64,000 bases of DNA. It comes from Platycnemis pennipes (taxonomy: Eukaryota; Arthropoda; Insecta; Odonata; Platycnemididae). The number at the start of each line of letters is the position of its first letter. Position 1 is the stretch's first letter. The stretch spans positions 128,025,544 through 128,089,543 of the forward strand of contig OW121852.1 in assembly GCA_933228895.1 (NCBI GenBank), written 5' to 3'. The notes under the pieces are model-generated. The model was not told where the DNA came from. It made no database searches and saw only the letters and a program-made list of their open reading frames with translations. Shown here in pieces: positions 9,521 to 21,088 of this stretch. The position numbers and the translations under genes are program-made.

Positions 9521-12367
9521 TTACACAAGGAAATCACTCAAGTATTTTGGTGGCTGCCTTTGTCGTGATGGGCGACTCAAGGGAGTAAAACAAGGCCTAG
9601 CCAACGCAGGGCTTCTAGGCAAGGGTTCATGAGTATTCTCAAGGTTAACAGATCCTGGACTGTTTGACTCAGATATATCATTTTCGGGAACTGGGACTTC
9701 AGCAACTTCCTCGATGTTGACATTAGCCCGTGGAATAAACTCATGACTCTTAATTCCACCTGGCTCAATTCTAGGGCGAAGGTATTGACTAGAGACATTT
9801 TTTCTAAGTTTCCCATCACACAAAATATCAAAATACTTGGCACTCACTTGCTTTACGATTGTAGCAGGTTTCAATTGTTTTGTGTTATGTGTAATATACT
9901 GTGTCCACACATTATCACCATCTTTCAATTCTGGTAGTTTAGTCTTATATTTGGAGGCCACCTTCTCATTACAGGAAGTCACCCGGTCTTCCACAATGCT
10001 CATTGGGTTTAATAGGGACAACTTGGTTCTAAGCTTCCTCCCCAGGAACAACTCCGCGGGTTCTAACTTAGTTACAGTGTGTGGTGTTGTACGATAAGCC
10101 ATTAGGAATTTGTTAATCCTACGCTGCAAGGACAACATTTCACACGATTTGTCGAGAACAGATTTCTTTAGAGCCTGTTTTACATGTTGCACCGTTTTCT
10201 CTGCCTGACCATTTGCTCTTGGTAAGTAAGGGGGTGAAAAGAGATGTTTGGCCCCCATACTAGTAAGAAACTCACTAAGTTCTTGGGACTGAAAAGGTGG
10301 GCCATTGTCGGAGACGAACACTTTAAACAACCCATATGCAGCTGTCATAGACTCAAGTTTTTCAATGACTGCAGAAGCACTTGTTTCCTTCATAATTACC
10401 ACTATCGGCCACTTAGAATAAGCATCTACTACAATAAGCAATGTCTTATTTTCTACATAACAAAAGTCGGCATGCACTCTCTCCCACTTAGATTTTGGCC
10501 ATGTCCAAGGAGAAAATGGCATTTGAGGAAGTGAGTTTTGAACCTGTTGACATGGCTCACAAGAAGCTACCATTATTTCAATGTCCTGGTCAAGAGTAGG
10601 CCAATAGACATAACCACGAGCAAGTGCCTTCATTTTACTCATTCCTGGGTGTTGATCATGCAACAAATTTAGAACATCATGTTGTAGAGCTTTTGGGATA
10701 CAAACTTTTGAACCATAGGTGACACACTGGTTATTAACAGAGAGTTCTAACTGTCTCTTAAAATAAGGTTGTAACTGAGGATCATCACACTTAGAGGGCC
10801 AGCCATGTTGGATGTACATTCGTACTTTTAATAAATCATGATCTTTTTCTGTAACTAGCACAATTCACTGGGCATTCAAAGGTACACCTAATGTCTTAAC
10901 TAGACATATCACATTTTCAGGAGACTCCACCGGTATATCATCTGCCAATGGAAGTCTGCTTAGAGCATCAGCATGAGGGATATTTATCCCTTTCTTATAC
11001 ACAATCTTAAATCTGTAGCCATGCAGTAGTACTGCCCAACGCTGAAGACGTGCAGCAGCGAGAGGCTTAGCACCCGTCTTTGAACCGAAAATTATTGTAA
11101 GAGAACTGTGGTCAGTAACCAGTTCAAATTCTCTTCCACAAAGAAATTTGTTAAAGTGGGCGACACCAAAAATTACTGCAGCAGCCTCTCTCTCTACTTG
11201 AGCATAATTGCGTTCGGTGGTGGTAAAGGTTTTTGAGGCAAAGCCCACTGGGCGCTCTTCCCCTGAAGGGAGAATGTGAGACAGAACAGCCCCAGCCCCA
11301 ACCTGAGAGGCATCACAAGTTAGTCTAATAGGTAACTTAAGGGAATAAGGAATAAGCACCTGACTACTACTGAGGGCTGTCTTACATTTCGCAAAGGCTT
11401 CCTTTTGTTCCTTACCCCAAGACCAAGGAAAATCTTTCTTCAATAGTTTATTTAGGGGTTCCATAAAAGTAGATGCACCTGGGAGAAATTTATAATAAAA
11501 TTTTACAGCTCCTAGGAAACTACTTAACTCAGACACAGTTGAAGGTGAAGCCATATCCACAATAGCCTTCACCTTAGATTCCTCAACATGTAAACCATGA
11601 GAATCTAGCACATGACCTAAAAATATGACTCTGTTAACAAAAAATTCACATTTAGGTATGTTAATGACAATGTTATGTTGTGACAATCGCCCCAACACCT
11701 GTTTTAAAACAGAGGAACATTCAGACCAATTAGCAGCATAAATAAGAATATCATCAAGATACACAAACAAGTTTGGAATACCCTGTAAGATTTTTTCAAC
11801 AGTTTGCTGGAAAATAGCGGGCGCAGAAGCTATCCCATAGAGCATTCTCTTTACTTTAAAACAACCTACATGAGTGCTCAGAGTTAAGATAGATGGTGAT
11901 TCTTTACCAACAGCTAATTGCAAATACGCCTGAGAAAGATCAATTTTACAGAAACACTCCCCTTTTAGTAAGGACAAATCATCTATCAGTGGTAGTGGGT
12001 AATGATCCATACTCAGACAACGGTTTACAGAACAACTGTAATCCCCACAGATTCTTACCTCGCCATTGGCTTTTGGGACGACTACAATTGGAGTACCCCA
12101 CTGTGTGTTGGTCGTGGGCTCCAAAATCCCTTGTTCGACCATTTTCTCCAACTCTTTTCTTACCTTATCTCTCAGGGGAATAGGCACTTGTCTATGAGAC
12201 ACAAAAACAGGGACAGAATCTGGTTTCAATACAATCTGGGCGACATAACCCTTGATCAGCCCAGGCTTTCCTGAGAATACAGAAGGAAACTGTTTCTTAC
12301 AATCCTCTAACACATTTTCACAGTTGGCAACCGCATTTACTGCTTTCTTCGGGAACAGACTACCAAT
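9521..12367 (-). pseudogene. pol: Mag-like pol: RT, RNase H, integrase (one in-frame stop)
   Basis: Two open frames, 12313-10865 and 10861-9521, are in the same phase and separated only by a TGA at 10865-10867. In order they show RT (VRICGDYS, YPLPLIDDL, catalytic VYLDDILIYA near 11750), RNase H (TCDASQVGAGAVL, VEREAAAVIFGV, LVTDHSSL), the integrase zinc region (HDQHPGMSKMKALARGYVYWP...CEPCQQ), the integrase core (ADFCYVENKTLLIVVDAYSKW; FVSDNGPPF; RANGQAEKTV) and a C-terminal tail. The region is open only downstream of a TAA at 12368-12370. The gag stop is at 12360-12362, so gag and pol frames overlap by a few bases and differ by +1. Confidence 0.85.
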
Positions 12368-13487
12368 TTATAGGAAGCACTTCTAGCCAAGGAATACCCA
12401 TCAAGGAATGAAACTTTCCCTTGTGCACAACCAGAGGTAACACATACTCTGTACCTTCAAACAAAACATTAACCTGACATTCGCCGAGTAATGATAAGGG
12501 GGCACTGGAACAATTGTACAGCCTTGAGGTGGGTGTCAACTTCAAGTGGCTTAGGTGTTTCTTATAAATATCTTCTCCTACACAGGATTCATCTGCGGCC
12601 GAATCTATTTGCATAGTTATAGGTGCACCATTAATCTGAACAGTCAACATACGCCGATTCCTTTGGGTTCCCTGCACTTGACGCAACTGCAACAATCCCA
12701 CATAGCTGCGGCAGTCTTCATCACTAGATTCCTCTGGTGTTTGCTCTTGCACGGATTTCACCGTCTTTTTCTTTTTGAGCTTGTCTTTATTCTTCTGACG
12801 GCAGAATTTCACTGAATGTCCGTCCTTGCCACAATGGGTACACTTCAAAGGCTTGTCACACGAGTTAGCATAGTGTGGCCCTCCACAATTAAAACACTTC
12901 ACCATGTCTTTTGGTGATACCGACTTACAGAAAGGTTGAGGTCTCTTATTGTTTACCGAAACTGAGGCGGGACTCTCCCGAGCGCTTTTGGCGTATTCTG
13001 CGGATCCTTCCATATAGCACGCTTTGGCCACGAATCTCTTAAACGGAACATTTTCGCCTGCCAGTTTAGTGGTGATTTCTTCACTATTAAGGCCATACAA
13101 AAATTGATCAATTAGTCTATCTTCCATACTGTTTCCAAAATCACAGGTGGCAGCCAACTTCTTTAAAGCTAGAGCATACTCCGAAAAACTTTCATTAGGT
13201 GCACGCACACGACGTTGAAAGATCAGTCTCTCTGCTCGAAAGAATCTCACCGGTGTAAATATGGTCTTGAGTTCCTCCACTAATTGTTCGTAAGTCAGCT
13301 GGTCCGGTGAGAGAGGGTGGAGATTGACAGTTAGCTTCTCCAATGCCGCCCCTCCTATGTGACCAATTAGGAAATCCTTCTTGCCGAGATCCTCAACAGG
13401 AGGACGTAGAGTCCTCATATAGCTGTTTAGGCGCAGAAGGTATGTCGAGATGCTCTCGACACTTTGATCAAAAGTTCCTAGACTCAT
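12360..13487 (-). CDS. gag: Mag-like Gag and aspartic protease
   Basis: The open frame has 375 codons. An N-terminal capsid-like half (residues 1-170) is followed by two zinc knuckles, CFNCGGPHYANSC and CTHCGKDGHSVKFC (about residues 198-235), and then a retropepsin-like region around IDSAADESCVG (about 290-300). The usual DSGA/DTGA reads DSAA, which may weaken catalysis. The frame ends at TAG 12360-12362. It would package element RNA and process the polyprotein. The start Met at 13487 is the first in frame after the 5' LTR and primer region. Confidence 0.8.
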   Translation of the reverse strand: MSLGTFDQSVESISTYLLRLNSYMRTLRPPVEDLGKKDFLIGHIGGAALEKLTVNLHPLSPDQLTYEQLVEELKTIFTPVRFFRAERLIFQRRVRAPNESFSEYALALKKLAATCDFGNSMEDRLIDQFLYGLNSEEITTKLAGENVPFKRFVAKACYMEGSAEYAKSARESPASVSVNNKRPQPFCKSVSPKDMVKCFNCGGPHYANSCDKPLKCTHCGKDGHSVKFCRQKNKDKLKKKKTVKSVQEQTPEESSDEDCRSYVGLLQLRQVQGTQRNRRMLTVQINGAPITMQIDSAADESCVGEDIYKKHLSHLKLTPTSRLYNCSSAPLSLLGECQVNVLFEGTEYVLPLVVHKGKFHSLMGIPWLEVLPINW

Positions 13488-13600
13488 CTTAAGGCAATAG
13501 TTTCGTGAAGATAAAGAATGGCACGTACCACAGGCACGGACGACCGATCAGTTTTTTTTTTCGAAAACTCACGTAACAGCCTCAACCATACGACAGTATC

Positions 13601-13618
13601 GGAATCCCGGTTATCCCA
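13601..13618 (-). other. Candidate primer-binding site of Mag-like element
   Basis: On the minus strand, five bases beyond the 5' LTR, the sequence TGGGATAACCGGGATTCC has the TGG start and tRNA-end-like composition expected of a primer-binding site. The tRNA is not identified. Confidence 0.4.
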
Positions 13619-13623
13619 TCCTC

Positions 13624-13771
13624 GGCAAACACAGGAGTCCATTATAGAGAAAAACTTTAATTTCTCACTGAACGATACAAGGCATGGCGTAGTCCCGCCA
13701 ACAACAGCCGGGGGTTTTTCGTGCTTCTCCTCTTTTGTTTTCCGGCCAGGGCTACCACCCTGGATACAACA
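13624..13771 (-). repeat. 5' LTR of Mag-like element
   Basis: 148 bp, matching the copy at 9299-9447 with a single one-base length difference. On the minus strand it starts TGTTG at 13771 and is followed by the candidate primer-binding site. Confidence 0.85.
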
Positions 13772-14757
13772 GTTTGATGCGATGGAGAAAGAACAATTTT
13801 AGATTGCATGTTTCCATAGAACGTTTTTACTAAATCAATGGTTTCGGCACTGGCGTTCATGCGTGTTAGTATCTTTGTTTTGCAAGCAGGTTGGACTCTT
13901 GTCAAAAGCTTTTTCCATGTCTACGTTTATTAACTTACTATCCACGCCTGTATATTCTAATTTGTTTGCTATAATACTTTTTAGTTTGTTTAGTGCCATT
14001 GCTATGTTGTTATTTTTTAGGACAGCATGTTGTGCGGATGAGAAATGGGAGGCCAAATTTTTTGTTAAACGGGTTTTTATTATGGCTGCAAGAATTTTGT
14101 AGTCTGTTTTTAACAGGGTAATTGAGCGGAATTTATTTATGTTGTTCGGGTTGGTTTCCTTGGGAATAAGGCGAATTATGCCTTTTGATTGCGAGGGTGT
14201 GAGAGCCTTTTTTTCTAGTGCGTCGTTTAACGTGTCCAAAAGTGCGTCTTTTATTATTTCCCAATTGTGCTGATAAAATTCCTAATGAAGACCGTCCTCT
14301 CCTGTTTGCTTCCATTTTGGGAGTGAAGAAATACACTCCTTTAATTCATGTTCTGTAAGCGGTTTTGTTATATCATTATTCTGTTGCTGTGTGATTTGAG
14401 GAAGCGTAATGGTTGTCAGTAACGGGGTGGGCCCCCGGGTGGGGGCATTGATGGCGTCGGTGGGAAGTATCTCTTTTTATTCAGTACATATAGTTTCGGC
14501 AATATGTATCTTATCTGTTATTTTGATATTTTTAGTCGTGTGATACTCAGTTGGAATATTAGGGGCTTGTTTATTTTTAATTTTAATATATCATAGACGA
14601 AGGTCGTTTCTTCTGGGAGCGTATTTTTTAGACACTGCCAGTTTTTTATACGAATTATCTCTGTATCGATGTCCGTTTTCTTCTTTTTTAGTTCTTTATC
14701 TATCTCAATATATTTTTGTCGTATTTCGTAACTACTATTTATTTCCATTATTACCTC
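13772..14757 (-). pseudogene. L1/Tx1-like linker and N-terminal RT portion
   Basis: The frame 13835-14239 includes KGIIRLIPKETNP, NKFRSITLLKTDYKILAAI and VDMEKAFDK (first catalytic Asp of RT). It then shifts frame to continue as TRMNASAETIDLVKTFYGNMQSK up to the Mag-like insertion at 13772. A lysine-rich helical linker (14518-14757) precedes it and joins the block at 21089. Several frameshifts and stops make it inactive. Confidence 0.7.
14753..14757 (+). repeat. Target-site duplication of BEL/Pao element (left)
   Basis: ACCTC here is repeated at 21089-21093, directly outside the two LTRs. Five bases is the usual length for BEL/Pao. Confidence 0.9.
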
Positions 14758-15121
14758 TGTTTGCGCCAGTAATTTTGATTGGCCGGGAGCCTCACAGGGA
14801 GCGAGGGTGTCGCTCGCCTTTTGTTTGTGTTTTGTTTTTTTTTGTTGCTCACGCGGCCGAGTGGTGCGCTGGTGTTGTGTACGTGTGTGTGTCGTTTGAA
14901 TGGGTGTGTATTGTAGCAGTCCTAAGGTGTGTGTCGAGGCGTCAAGTACGCTGGACGGAGAGTTTTGTTCGAGCCGCCGTGGTCTGGTGGCGGGGCCAAC
15001 ACTACACGAGGTGAGTGATAACTTTCGCTCGTGAGGCTCCCATAATAGGTAAAAGGATTAAAATTGGCATAATATAGTCCACTAAAAAATTGGTTAATCA
15101 CCATCGATTCGGACTCGTACA
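14758..15121 (+). repeat. 5' LTR of BEL/Pao element
   Basis: 364 bp, from TGTTTGCGCC to GACTCGTACA. It matches the copy at 20727-21088 except for a 2-bp GT difference in a T/G run, C/A near 14900 and T/C near 15076. Confidence 0.92.
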
Positions 15122-15126
15122 AAGTT

Positions 15127-15143
15127 TGGTCCTTCGGGCCGGA
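15127..15143 (+). other. Primer-binding site of BEL/Pao element
   Basis: TGGTCCTTCGGGCCGGA lies five bases after the 5' LTR. The TGG start and position fit a tRNA primer site. Confidence 0.7.
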
Positions 15144-15180
15144 TCCTATGGATTTCGGAAGAGTTTGTCGTTAGTTTAGT

Positions 15181-17439
15181 ATGGCTCCGATCGATGAGTT
15201 GTTGGTAAAAGAGGAGTTGACGTCGCAAAAAATTATTCGTATCGAAGAAGTATCTCGCGCAGTTGAAAGCGATCCCAGTGATGTGAAACAAGTAGATTTA
15301 TTCCAGGCGATGACGGAAGGATTGGATGAATTATGTGAGCGCTATTATGAGATTGTGTCGAAAATTTTATTGCAGCTGAAGAAACAAAATGTTGACCAAG
15401 CTGAGGAGTTTAAAGCCAAGATCGCGCAGTTTGAAGCTAGATATTATTACATTAAAACGATAATGGCTATGGTGTTTCACTCTGACGGTTTAGGATCAAA
15501 TAAGTCTGGTGTTACTGCGTCGACTCACGCAGCCCCCGCCGGTATGTCGAGAATTGCCCTTCCAAAGTTGAACTTGGTCGAGTTTAATGGGGATTTAAAG
15601 TCATGGCCGAGCTTTTACGATGTGTTTGAAGCGGTGATTCATAATTCGTTAGAATTATCGGATGTCGAAAAATTCATGTACTTGCGCTCATGTCTGAAGG
15701 GGGAAGCATTGTCGTTGGTGTCGTCTTTGCCCCTCGCTGGGGCCAATTATTCGGTGGCTTGGGATTCGCTAAAGTCACGCTATAATGAGCCCTCATTGTT
15801 GACAAACGCCTATTTGGAGGCATTGTTGAGCTTGAAGAATGTGGATCGCGTTTCGGAACAATTACGGACCTTCTCCACATTGTTAATTGAATATACGGGC
15901 GCGTTAACGGCGTTGGGGCATCATGTCGAAGATTGGGCAGTACTGCTGTTATTTCTTTTGAGGAAGAAGTTAAGTCTGGATTTGAGAGAAAAGTGGGAGA
16001 AAGAAGGGTCGGTGACCGTGAAATGTTTTATTTCATTTCTAGAGCGAGAGGCTCGAGTGCTGGAGGCGGCCAAATGCGGCCCCGCAAAGGGAGGGTTTCC
16101 TGGCCAAAAAATATCGGGGATGCAAAGTGAAAAAAAATCAAAGTCGTTTTTGGTCGGAACGAGTTCTTTGGTGACTAGCACAGACGTGGCTCGTGGTCCC
16201 GCTTTATTGAAATGCGTATTATGCGAATCTAATCACCCACTATATTCATGTGAGAAATTTAATGGCTTGTCTGCCAATGAGAGGTTTCGCGTAGCGAAAG
16301 AAAACCGTCTTTGCTTAGGTTGTTTGCAATGTGGGCACACCATTAAATTCTGTCGACGCCGAAATCCTTGTCGCCATTGCTCGTTTAAACATCATTCTTT
16401 GTTGCACTTCACGCCGCGAGAGAAGGATTCGACTGGTAAGACAGGCGCCGTGCACGATGAAGGGGGAGCTATCGTAGAAAGTGACCGCGGGGAGAAGGGG
16501 AATAATATGGGTGCTTCCATAACTTTGACTACTCCTGTCGACTCGGTTACTAATTCCTCCAAGGCCGTTGTGCGAAGTACGAAATGCATTGTACTGTTAT
16601 CAACCGCAGTTGGTAGGGTGCGAGACCAACACGGCATATATCAACGCGTAAAGATTTTGATCGACAGCGTGAGCCAGGGCTCATTTATAACCAAGGCTTG
16701 CGCTCAGCGTTTGGGATTGCCTATTGAAAGTGCGGTTACATCCATTTTCGGTTTGGCCCAAACAGCAGTTGGCGTCGCTCACGGAAAATTGACTGTCGCA
16801 TTTGAACCGACTCCGAAGGGTGAGTTATTAGAAGTTGAAGCTTTAGTAATCGAGAACATAGCGCGTTGCCCTAAGATGGAGGTAAAAATGACGCAGTGGC
16901 CGCATATACGTAATCTTCCACTGGCGGATCCGCAATATTTTCGACCTGAGGCTATTGACATTCTTTTGGGTGCCGAATGGTTGGGCACTGTAATGATTGG
17001 GAATACGGTCACAGGTCCGAAGGGTACTCCGAGTGCGATAGAGACGCTCTGGGGATATTGTTTAGTGGGAAAGGTGCAGCAACCGGTTGATGGTATTGAC
17101 TCATTTTGTTTGCATATGGAGCCCCAGTTGGATTACATTATTAAGAAATTTTGGGAAATGGAGGAACCACCCGCCGTTCATTACCTGAGTGAGGACGATA
17201 AGAAATGCGAAGCTCATTTTCAATCCACTGTTAGTAGATTAGAATCGGGTCGTTATGTAGTTGAGCTTCCTTTTCGGAGTGATGCGCCGATCCTAGGGAA
17301 TAGTCGAAACAGCGCATTACGTCGGTTTCTCCAACTTAAACGGCGTTTGGATAAACGGCCGAAATTAAGGCAATGCTATAATGCGTTCATGGCAGATTAC
17401 GAATTGCAAGGTCATGATTCGGGCGTCGGAGCCACCTAA
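15181..17439 (+). pseudogene. gag: BEL/Pao Gag-protease and start of pol (frame-disrupted)
   Basis: The frame has 752 codons. The N-terminal 330 residues are a DUF1759-type Gag (LPKLNLVEFNGDLKSWPSF, CLKGEALSLVSSL, YNEPSLLTNAYLEALL). A cysteine/histidine-rich region follows (CVLCESNHPLYSCEKF, CLGCLQCGHTIKFC, CRHCSFKHHSLLH, about 345-420). Then comes a DUF1758-type protease near 505-515, reading LIDSVSQGSFI where LLDSGSQ is usual, so the Gly after Ser is Val. The frame ends shortly after GRYVVELPF and YELQGH, where BEL polyproteins normally run on into RT. A 2-nt loss in an AT repeat at about 17413 would explain the stop. Confidence 0.85.
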
Positions 17440-20400
17440 AATTCCCATACCCTTTTATATTCCTCATCATTGTATTTATCGTGGAGAGGACAACCTTGAA
17501 AAATTTCGTGTAGTCTTCGATGCCTCTATGACCACGGAAAATGGTCCTTCATTAAATCAAATTTTGCATACTGGACCAAAGCTTCAATTAAATATTGTAG
17601 ATATTTTGTTGCTATTTCGAATGTACAATATTGTCGTTATCACAGATATTCGCCAAATGTACCGAAATATTAGTATTAGGGAGAGGAATTATGAGTTCCA
17701 ACGAATATTTTGGAGGTCAAGTTCTGACACACCACTTGGCGAGTATAATCTTACGACCGTTACATACGGTGTTGCATCCGCCCCATACTTGGCAATCAGA
17801 ACGTTAGGAAAATTAGTTGAGGATGAAGGGGCGGTTTACCCTATGGCATCACATGCGCTTACCAGATCAACCTATATGGATGACATCGTGTTATCTATGA
17901 AGTCCACAGAGGAGGCGGTGAAGTTAAGAGACGAATTGATAAAATTATTGTCTCTAGGGGGATTTTCATTGCGAAAATGGGTTAGCAACTGTTCTGCAGT
18001 GCTGAATGGCATTCCGTTGGAACACCAGGCCAAAAATTCTGATTCCTACTCATTCGAAGAAAATTCCGATGGTTATGTTGGAAAAATATTGGGGTTGATT
18101 TGGCATACTATATCGGATGACTTCTCGTTTAACATTCAATATGTTCCGGGACCTATTACAAAAAGATCCATTTTATCGGAGATAGCACGATTATATGACC
18201 CGCTGGGCTTTATCACGCCTGTTTCGTTCGTGGGAAAATGTATCCTTCAGGAACTGTGGCAATTAGGGATAGGATGGGATGACATTCTTCCGGCTGACGT
18301 GATAAAAACATGGGAAATATTTCGTCGAGACTTGCCAACGATAAGTAAGTTTTCCCTCCCCAGAGAATTAAGGTTCGATTTTGCATTGAATATTCAAATT
18401 CATGGCTTTGCAGATAGCTCCGAGAAAGGGTATGCCGGAGTTGTGTACTCAAGAGTGATGTTAAATAATGGGGAAGTTGTAGTTAACTTACTTATGGCGA
18501 AGTCAAGGGTGGCACCTCTGAAAAGAGTGACGCTACCACGTCTTGAACTGTGCGGTGCTTTATTGACCGCGAGATTATTGGATCACGTCACCAAAGTTTT
18601 TGCCTTGCCAGGTTTGAAAGATTCTGTCACTTTATGGAGTGATTCCACTGTCGCTATTAGTTGGATTCGATCGTCACCACACAAATGGAAAACCTTTGTC
18701 GCCAACAGAGTTAGTGAAATTCAGGGTTTGATTTCGCCGGCAAATGTTAGGCATGTGCCGTCCGAATTTAACCCAGCTGACTGCGCCTCGAGGGGTCTGT
18801 TGCCGTTCGAATTTTTGAACCACAGTCTGTGGCTGAAAGGCCCCCCATGGTTGTCAAGCTTAGAATCGAGTTGGCCGTCAAAGGGTGGAATTTGTGACCA
18901 GGAATGTCACTATTTGGGATTAGATGAGGTAGTAGTATGTAATGCGCAGGTCGTCAAACCTGAAAATGAGGACGAGATATTAAGTAAATACTCGTCATTT
19001 TCTAAGCTTAAGAGGATAACAGCCTTATGTTTAAGGTTTGCCTTTAATTGTCGTAATCCTCAAAATCGGGTCAGTGGTGCCGTTTCCTCCCAAGAATTGC
19101 AAAATGCAATGGTGACATGGATTAAAAGGATCCAGAATCAGGAATTCTCGTCGGAGCTGAAGGCACTGCGACTGGGAAGTGTCTCTTCCGCCCGCTTAAG
19201 AAAATTAAGCCCATTTATAGACTCGAACGGGATTTTGAGGGTGGGCGGAAGGCTAACACATTCCTCTTTGCCATATGAGCAAAGGCATCCGATATTGTTG
19301 CCTGGCCGTCACCAGTTTTCAAAATTACTCATAGATTATTTGCATGAAGTTTATCTTCACCCAGGGCCGTTGAACCTGCACGCTATTATTCAGCGTCAGT
19401 TTTGGCTTTTATCCGCGAGGAATGTGATCCGTCAAAGGGTGAGAAAGTGCGTGAAGTGTTTTCGCGCACATCCCACAACAGTGCAACCTAAAATGGGAAA
19501 TTTGCCATCTGTAAGATTTAAACAGATTAAACCATTTAATGCTTGCGGAGTGGATTACGCAGGGCCTTATAATATAACTCTAGGAAGACTGCGTAACGCT
19601 CGCAAGTACAAGGCGTACATTTGCTTATTTGTTTGTCTGTCAACCAAAGCTATTCACTTGGAATTGGTGTCTGAACTCACGACGGAAGCCTTTCTCGCGG
19701 CATTTCGCCGGTTTATCTCGCGTAGAGGACAAGTTAGTGAAATATTTAGCGACTGTGGAACAAATTTCGTCGGAGCAAAACGTTGGTTAGAGGAAGGACA
19801 GAGTTTTATTCAATCGCGGGAGTACCGCACTAAGCTAGCAGGTTGGCTTAGTGAGAAGGAAATTAAATGGACTTTAATTCCGCCCGCTACACCGAATTTT
19901 GGCGGAATTTGGGAAGCAGGAATTAAAAGTGTGAAAAGGCTGCTCACGGCTGCTATAGGCACCCAAGTGTTGACGTATGAAGAATTTTATACGGTACTTA
20001 CTCAAATAGAAGCTACTTTAAATTCTCGACCCCTAACGCCAATTAGCTCTAGTCCTGACGATTTGGAGGCATTGACTCCTGGGCATTTCCTTTTTCAAGG
20101 ACAACCGGAATTATTCACAGAAATGGACTCGTTAGGAAAACCAATAAATAAAGTAGCCCGATGGAAACTCTTACAGCAAATTATGATTTCATTCTGGAAA
20201 AGATGGCAGAATGAATATATCGGGACACTCCAGCAGCGGGAAAAATGGTTTAAAACGCCCCCGAATATGGTCGAGGGTCGCCTCGTAATAGTGAAAGATG
20301 AAAACCTACCGCCCCTACGTTGGAGGCTAGGTCGCGTAGTGAAGGTACATCCTGGGAAGGATGGCATTATACGAGTCGTAGATTTAAAAACAGTGCACGG

Positions 20401-20449
20401 GATCATTACGAGAGGCGTGAGGAACCTTTGCCTGTTACCGATAGATTAA
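17414..20449 (+). pseudogene. pol: BEL/Pao pol: RT, RNase H, integrase, C-terminal domain
   Basis: About 1010 codons are open in the frame +1 to gag. RT motifs: KFRVVFDAS, VVITDIRQMYRNI (catalytic Asp) and STYMDDIVLS (YMDD). RNase H: HGFADSSEKGYAGVV, LPRLELCGALL and LWSDSTVAISWI. Integrase: zinc region from LHEVYLHPGP to CVKCFRAH, then CGVDYAGPY, FSDCGTNFVGA and NFGGIWEAGIKSVKRLL (D, D, E). The end PPLRWRLGRVVKVHPG fits the DUF5641 tail of BEL. All catalytic motifs are kept. The only visible defect is the frame break from gag. Confidence 0.88.
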
Positions 20450-20726
20450 TTTAATGTTTGTGTGCACCAGGTAGGTTAGATTGTTATTCCTTTTCCGAGG
20501 GCTTCCTTTCCCTTTGTTTAAGTCTTCCCAATAGCCCCTGGGGAGTGAAGATTTAATATTTTTTCCTTTATGTTGATCACCTTTCCTGATCCTTGGTAGG
20601 TAAATATATTTTCTTTGTCGTTAACGTAAGGTGCACACAAGGTATGTTAGGTTAATTAGGACTATAGTTTAGGCGCACATTTCAAATTAGGTAGTTTGTT
20701 GGACTAGCGTGCCAAGGTGGGCGGGT
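20450..20726 (+). other. BEL/Pao 3' untranslated region and polypurine tract
   Basis: Non-coding T/G-rich spacer between the pol stop and the 3' LTR. The last 13 bases, AAGGTGGGCGGGT (20714-20726), are purine-rich and touch the LTR, as expected for the plus-strand primer. Confidence 0.65.
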
Positions 20727-21088
20727 TGTTTGCGCCAGTAATTTTGATTGGCCGGGAGCCTCACAGGGAGCGAGGGTGTCGCTCGCCTTTTGTTTGTTTT
20801 GTTTTTTTTTGTTGCTCACGCGGCCGAGTGGTGCGCTGGTGTTGTGTACGTGTGTGTGTAGTTTGAATGGGTGTGTATTGTAGCAGTCCTAAGGTGTGTG
20901 TCGAGGCGTCAAGTACGCTGGACGGAGAGTTTTGTTCGAGCCGCCGTGGTCTGGTGGCGGGGCCAACACTACACGAGGTGAGTGATAACTTTCGCTCGTG
21001 AGGCTCCCATAATAGGTAAAAGGATTAAAATTGGCATAATACAGTCCACTAAAAAATTGGTTAATCACCATCGATTCGGACTCGTACA
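20727..21088 (+). repeat. 3' LTR of BEL/Pao element
   Basis: 362-bp copy of 14758-15121. It is followed by the target duplication ACCTC at 21089-21093. Confidence 0.92.

Larger units (their letters stand above)
9299..13771 (-). mobile_element. Ty3/gypsy-type LTR retrotransposon (Mag-like lineage), nearly intact
   Basis: This is a 4.47-kb element with short LTRs (9299-9447 and 13624-13771) that differ by one base indel. Internal order on the minus strand is gag, protease, RT, RNase H, integrase. A purine-rich tract (9448-9460 on the complementary strand) touches the 3' LTR. The Mag-like assignment rests on the RT and integrase style and is inference. One stop codon interrupts pol. It sits inside the RT of the L1/Tx1-like element. 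I could not define a clean target duplication (candidates caaac/gcaac). Near-identical LTRs point to a recent insertion. Confidence 0.85.
14758..21088 (+). mobile_element. BEL/Pao LTR retrotransposon, nearly intact
   Basis: This is a 6.33-kb element with LTRs 14758-15121 and 20727-21088 (TG...CA ends), a perfect 5-bp duplication ACCTC, a primer-binding site, a polypurine tract and a gag-pol region covering 15181-20449. The LTRs differ by about two substitutions and a 2-bp length change, so insertion is recent. The coding region carries one frame disruption near 17413. It interrupts the L1/Tx1-like element, whose frame resumes across the site. Confidence 0.93.
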
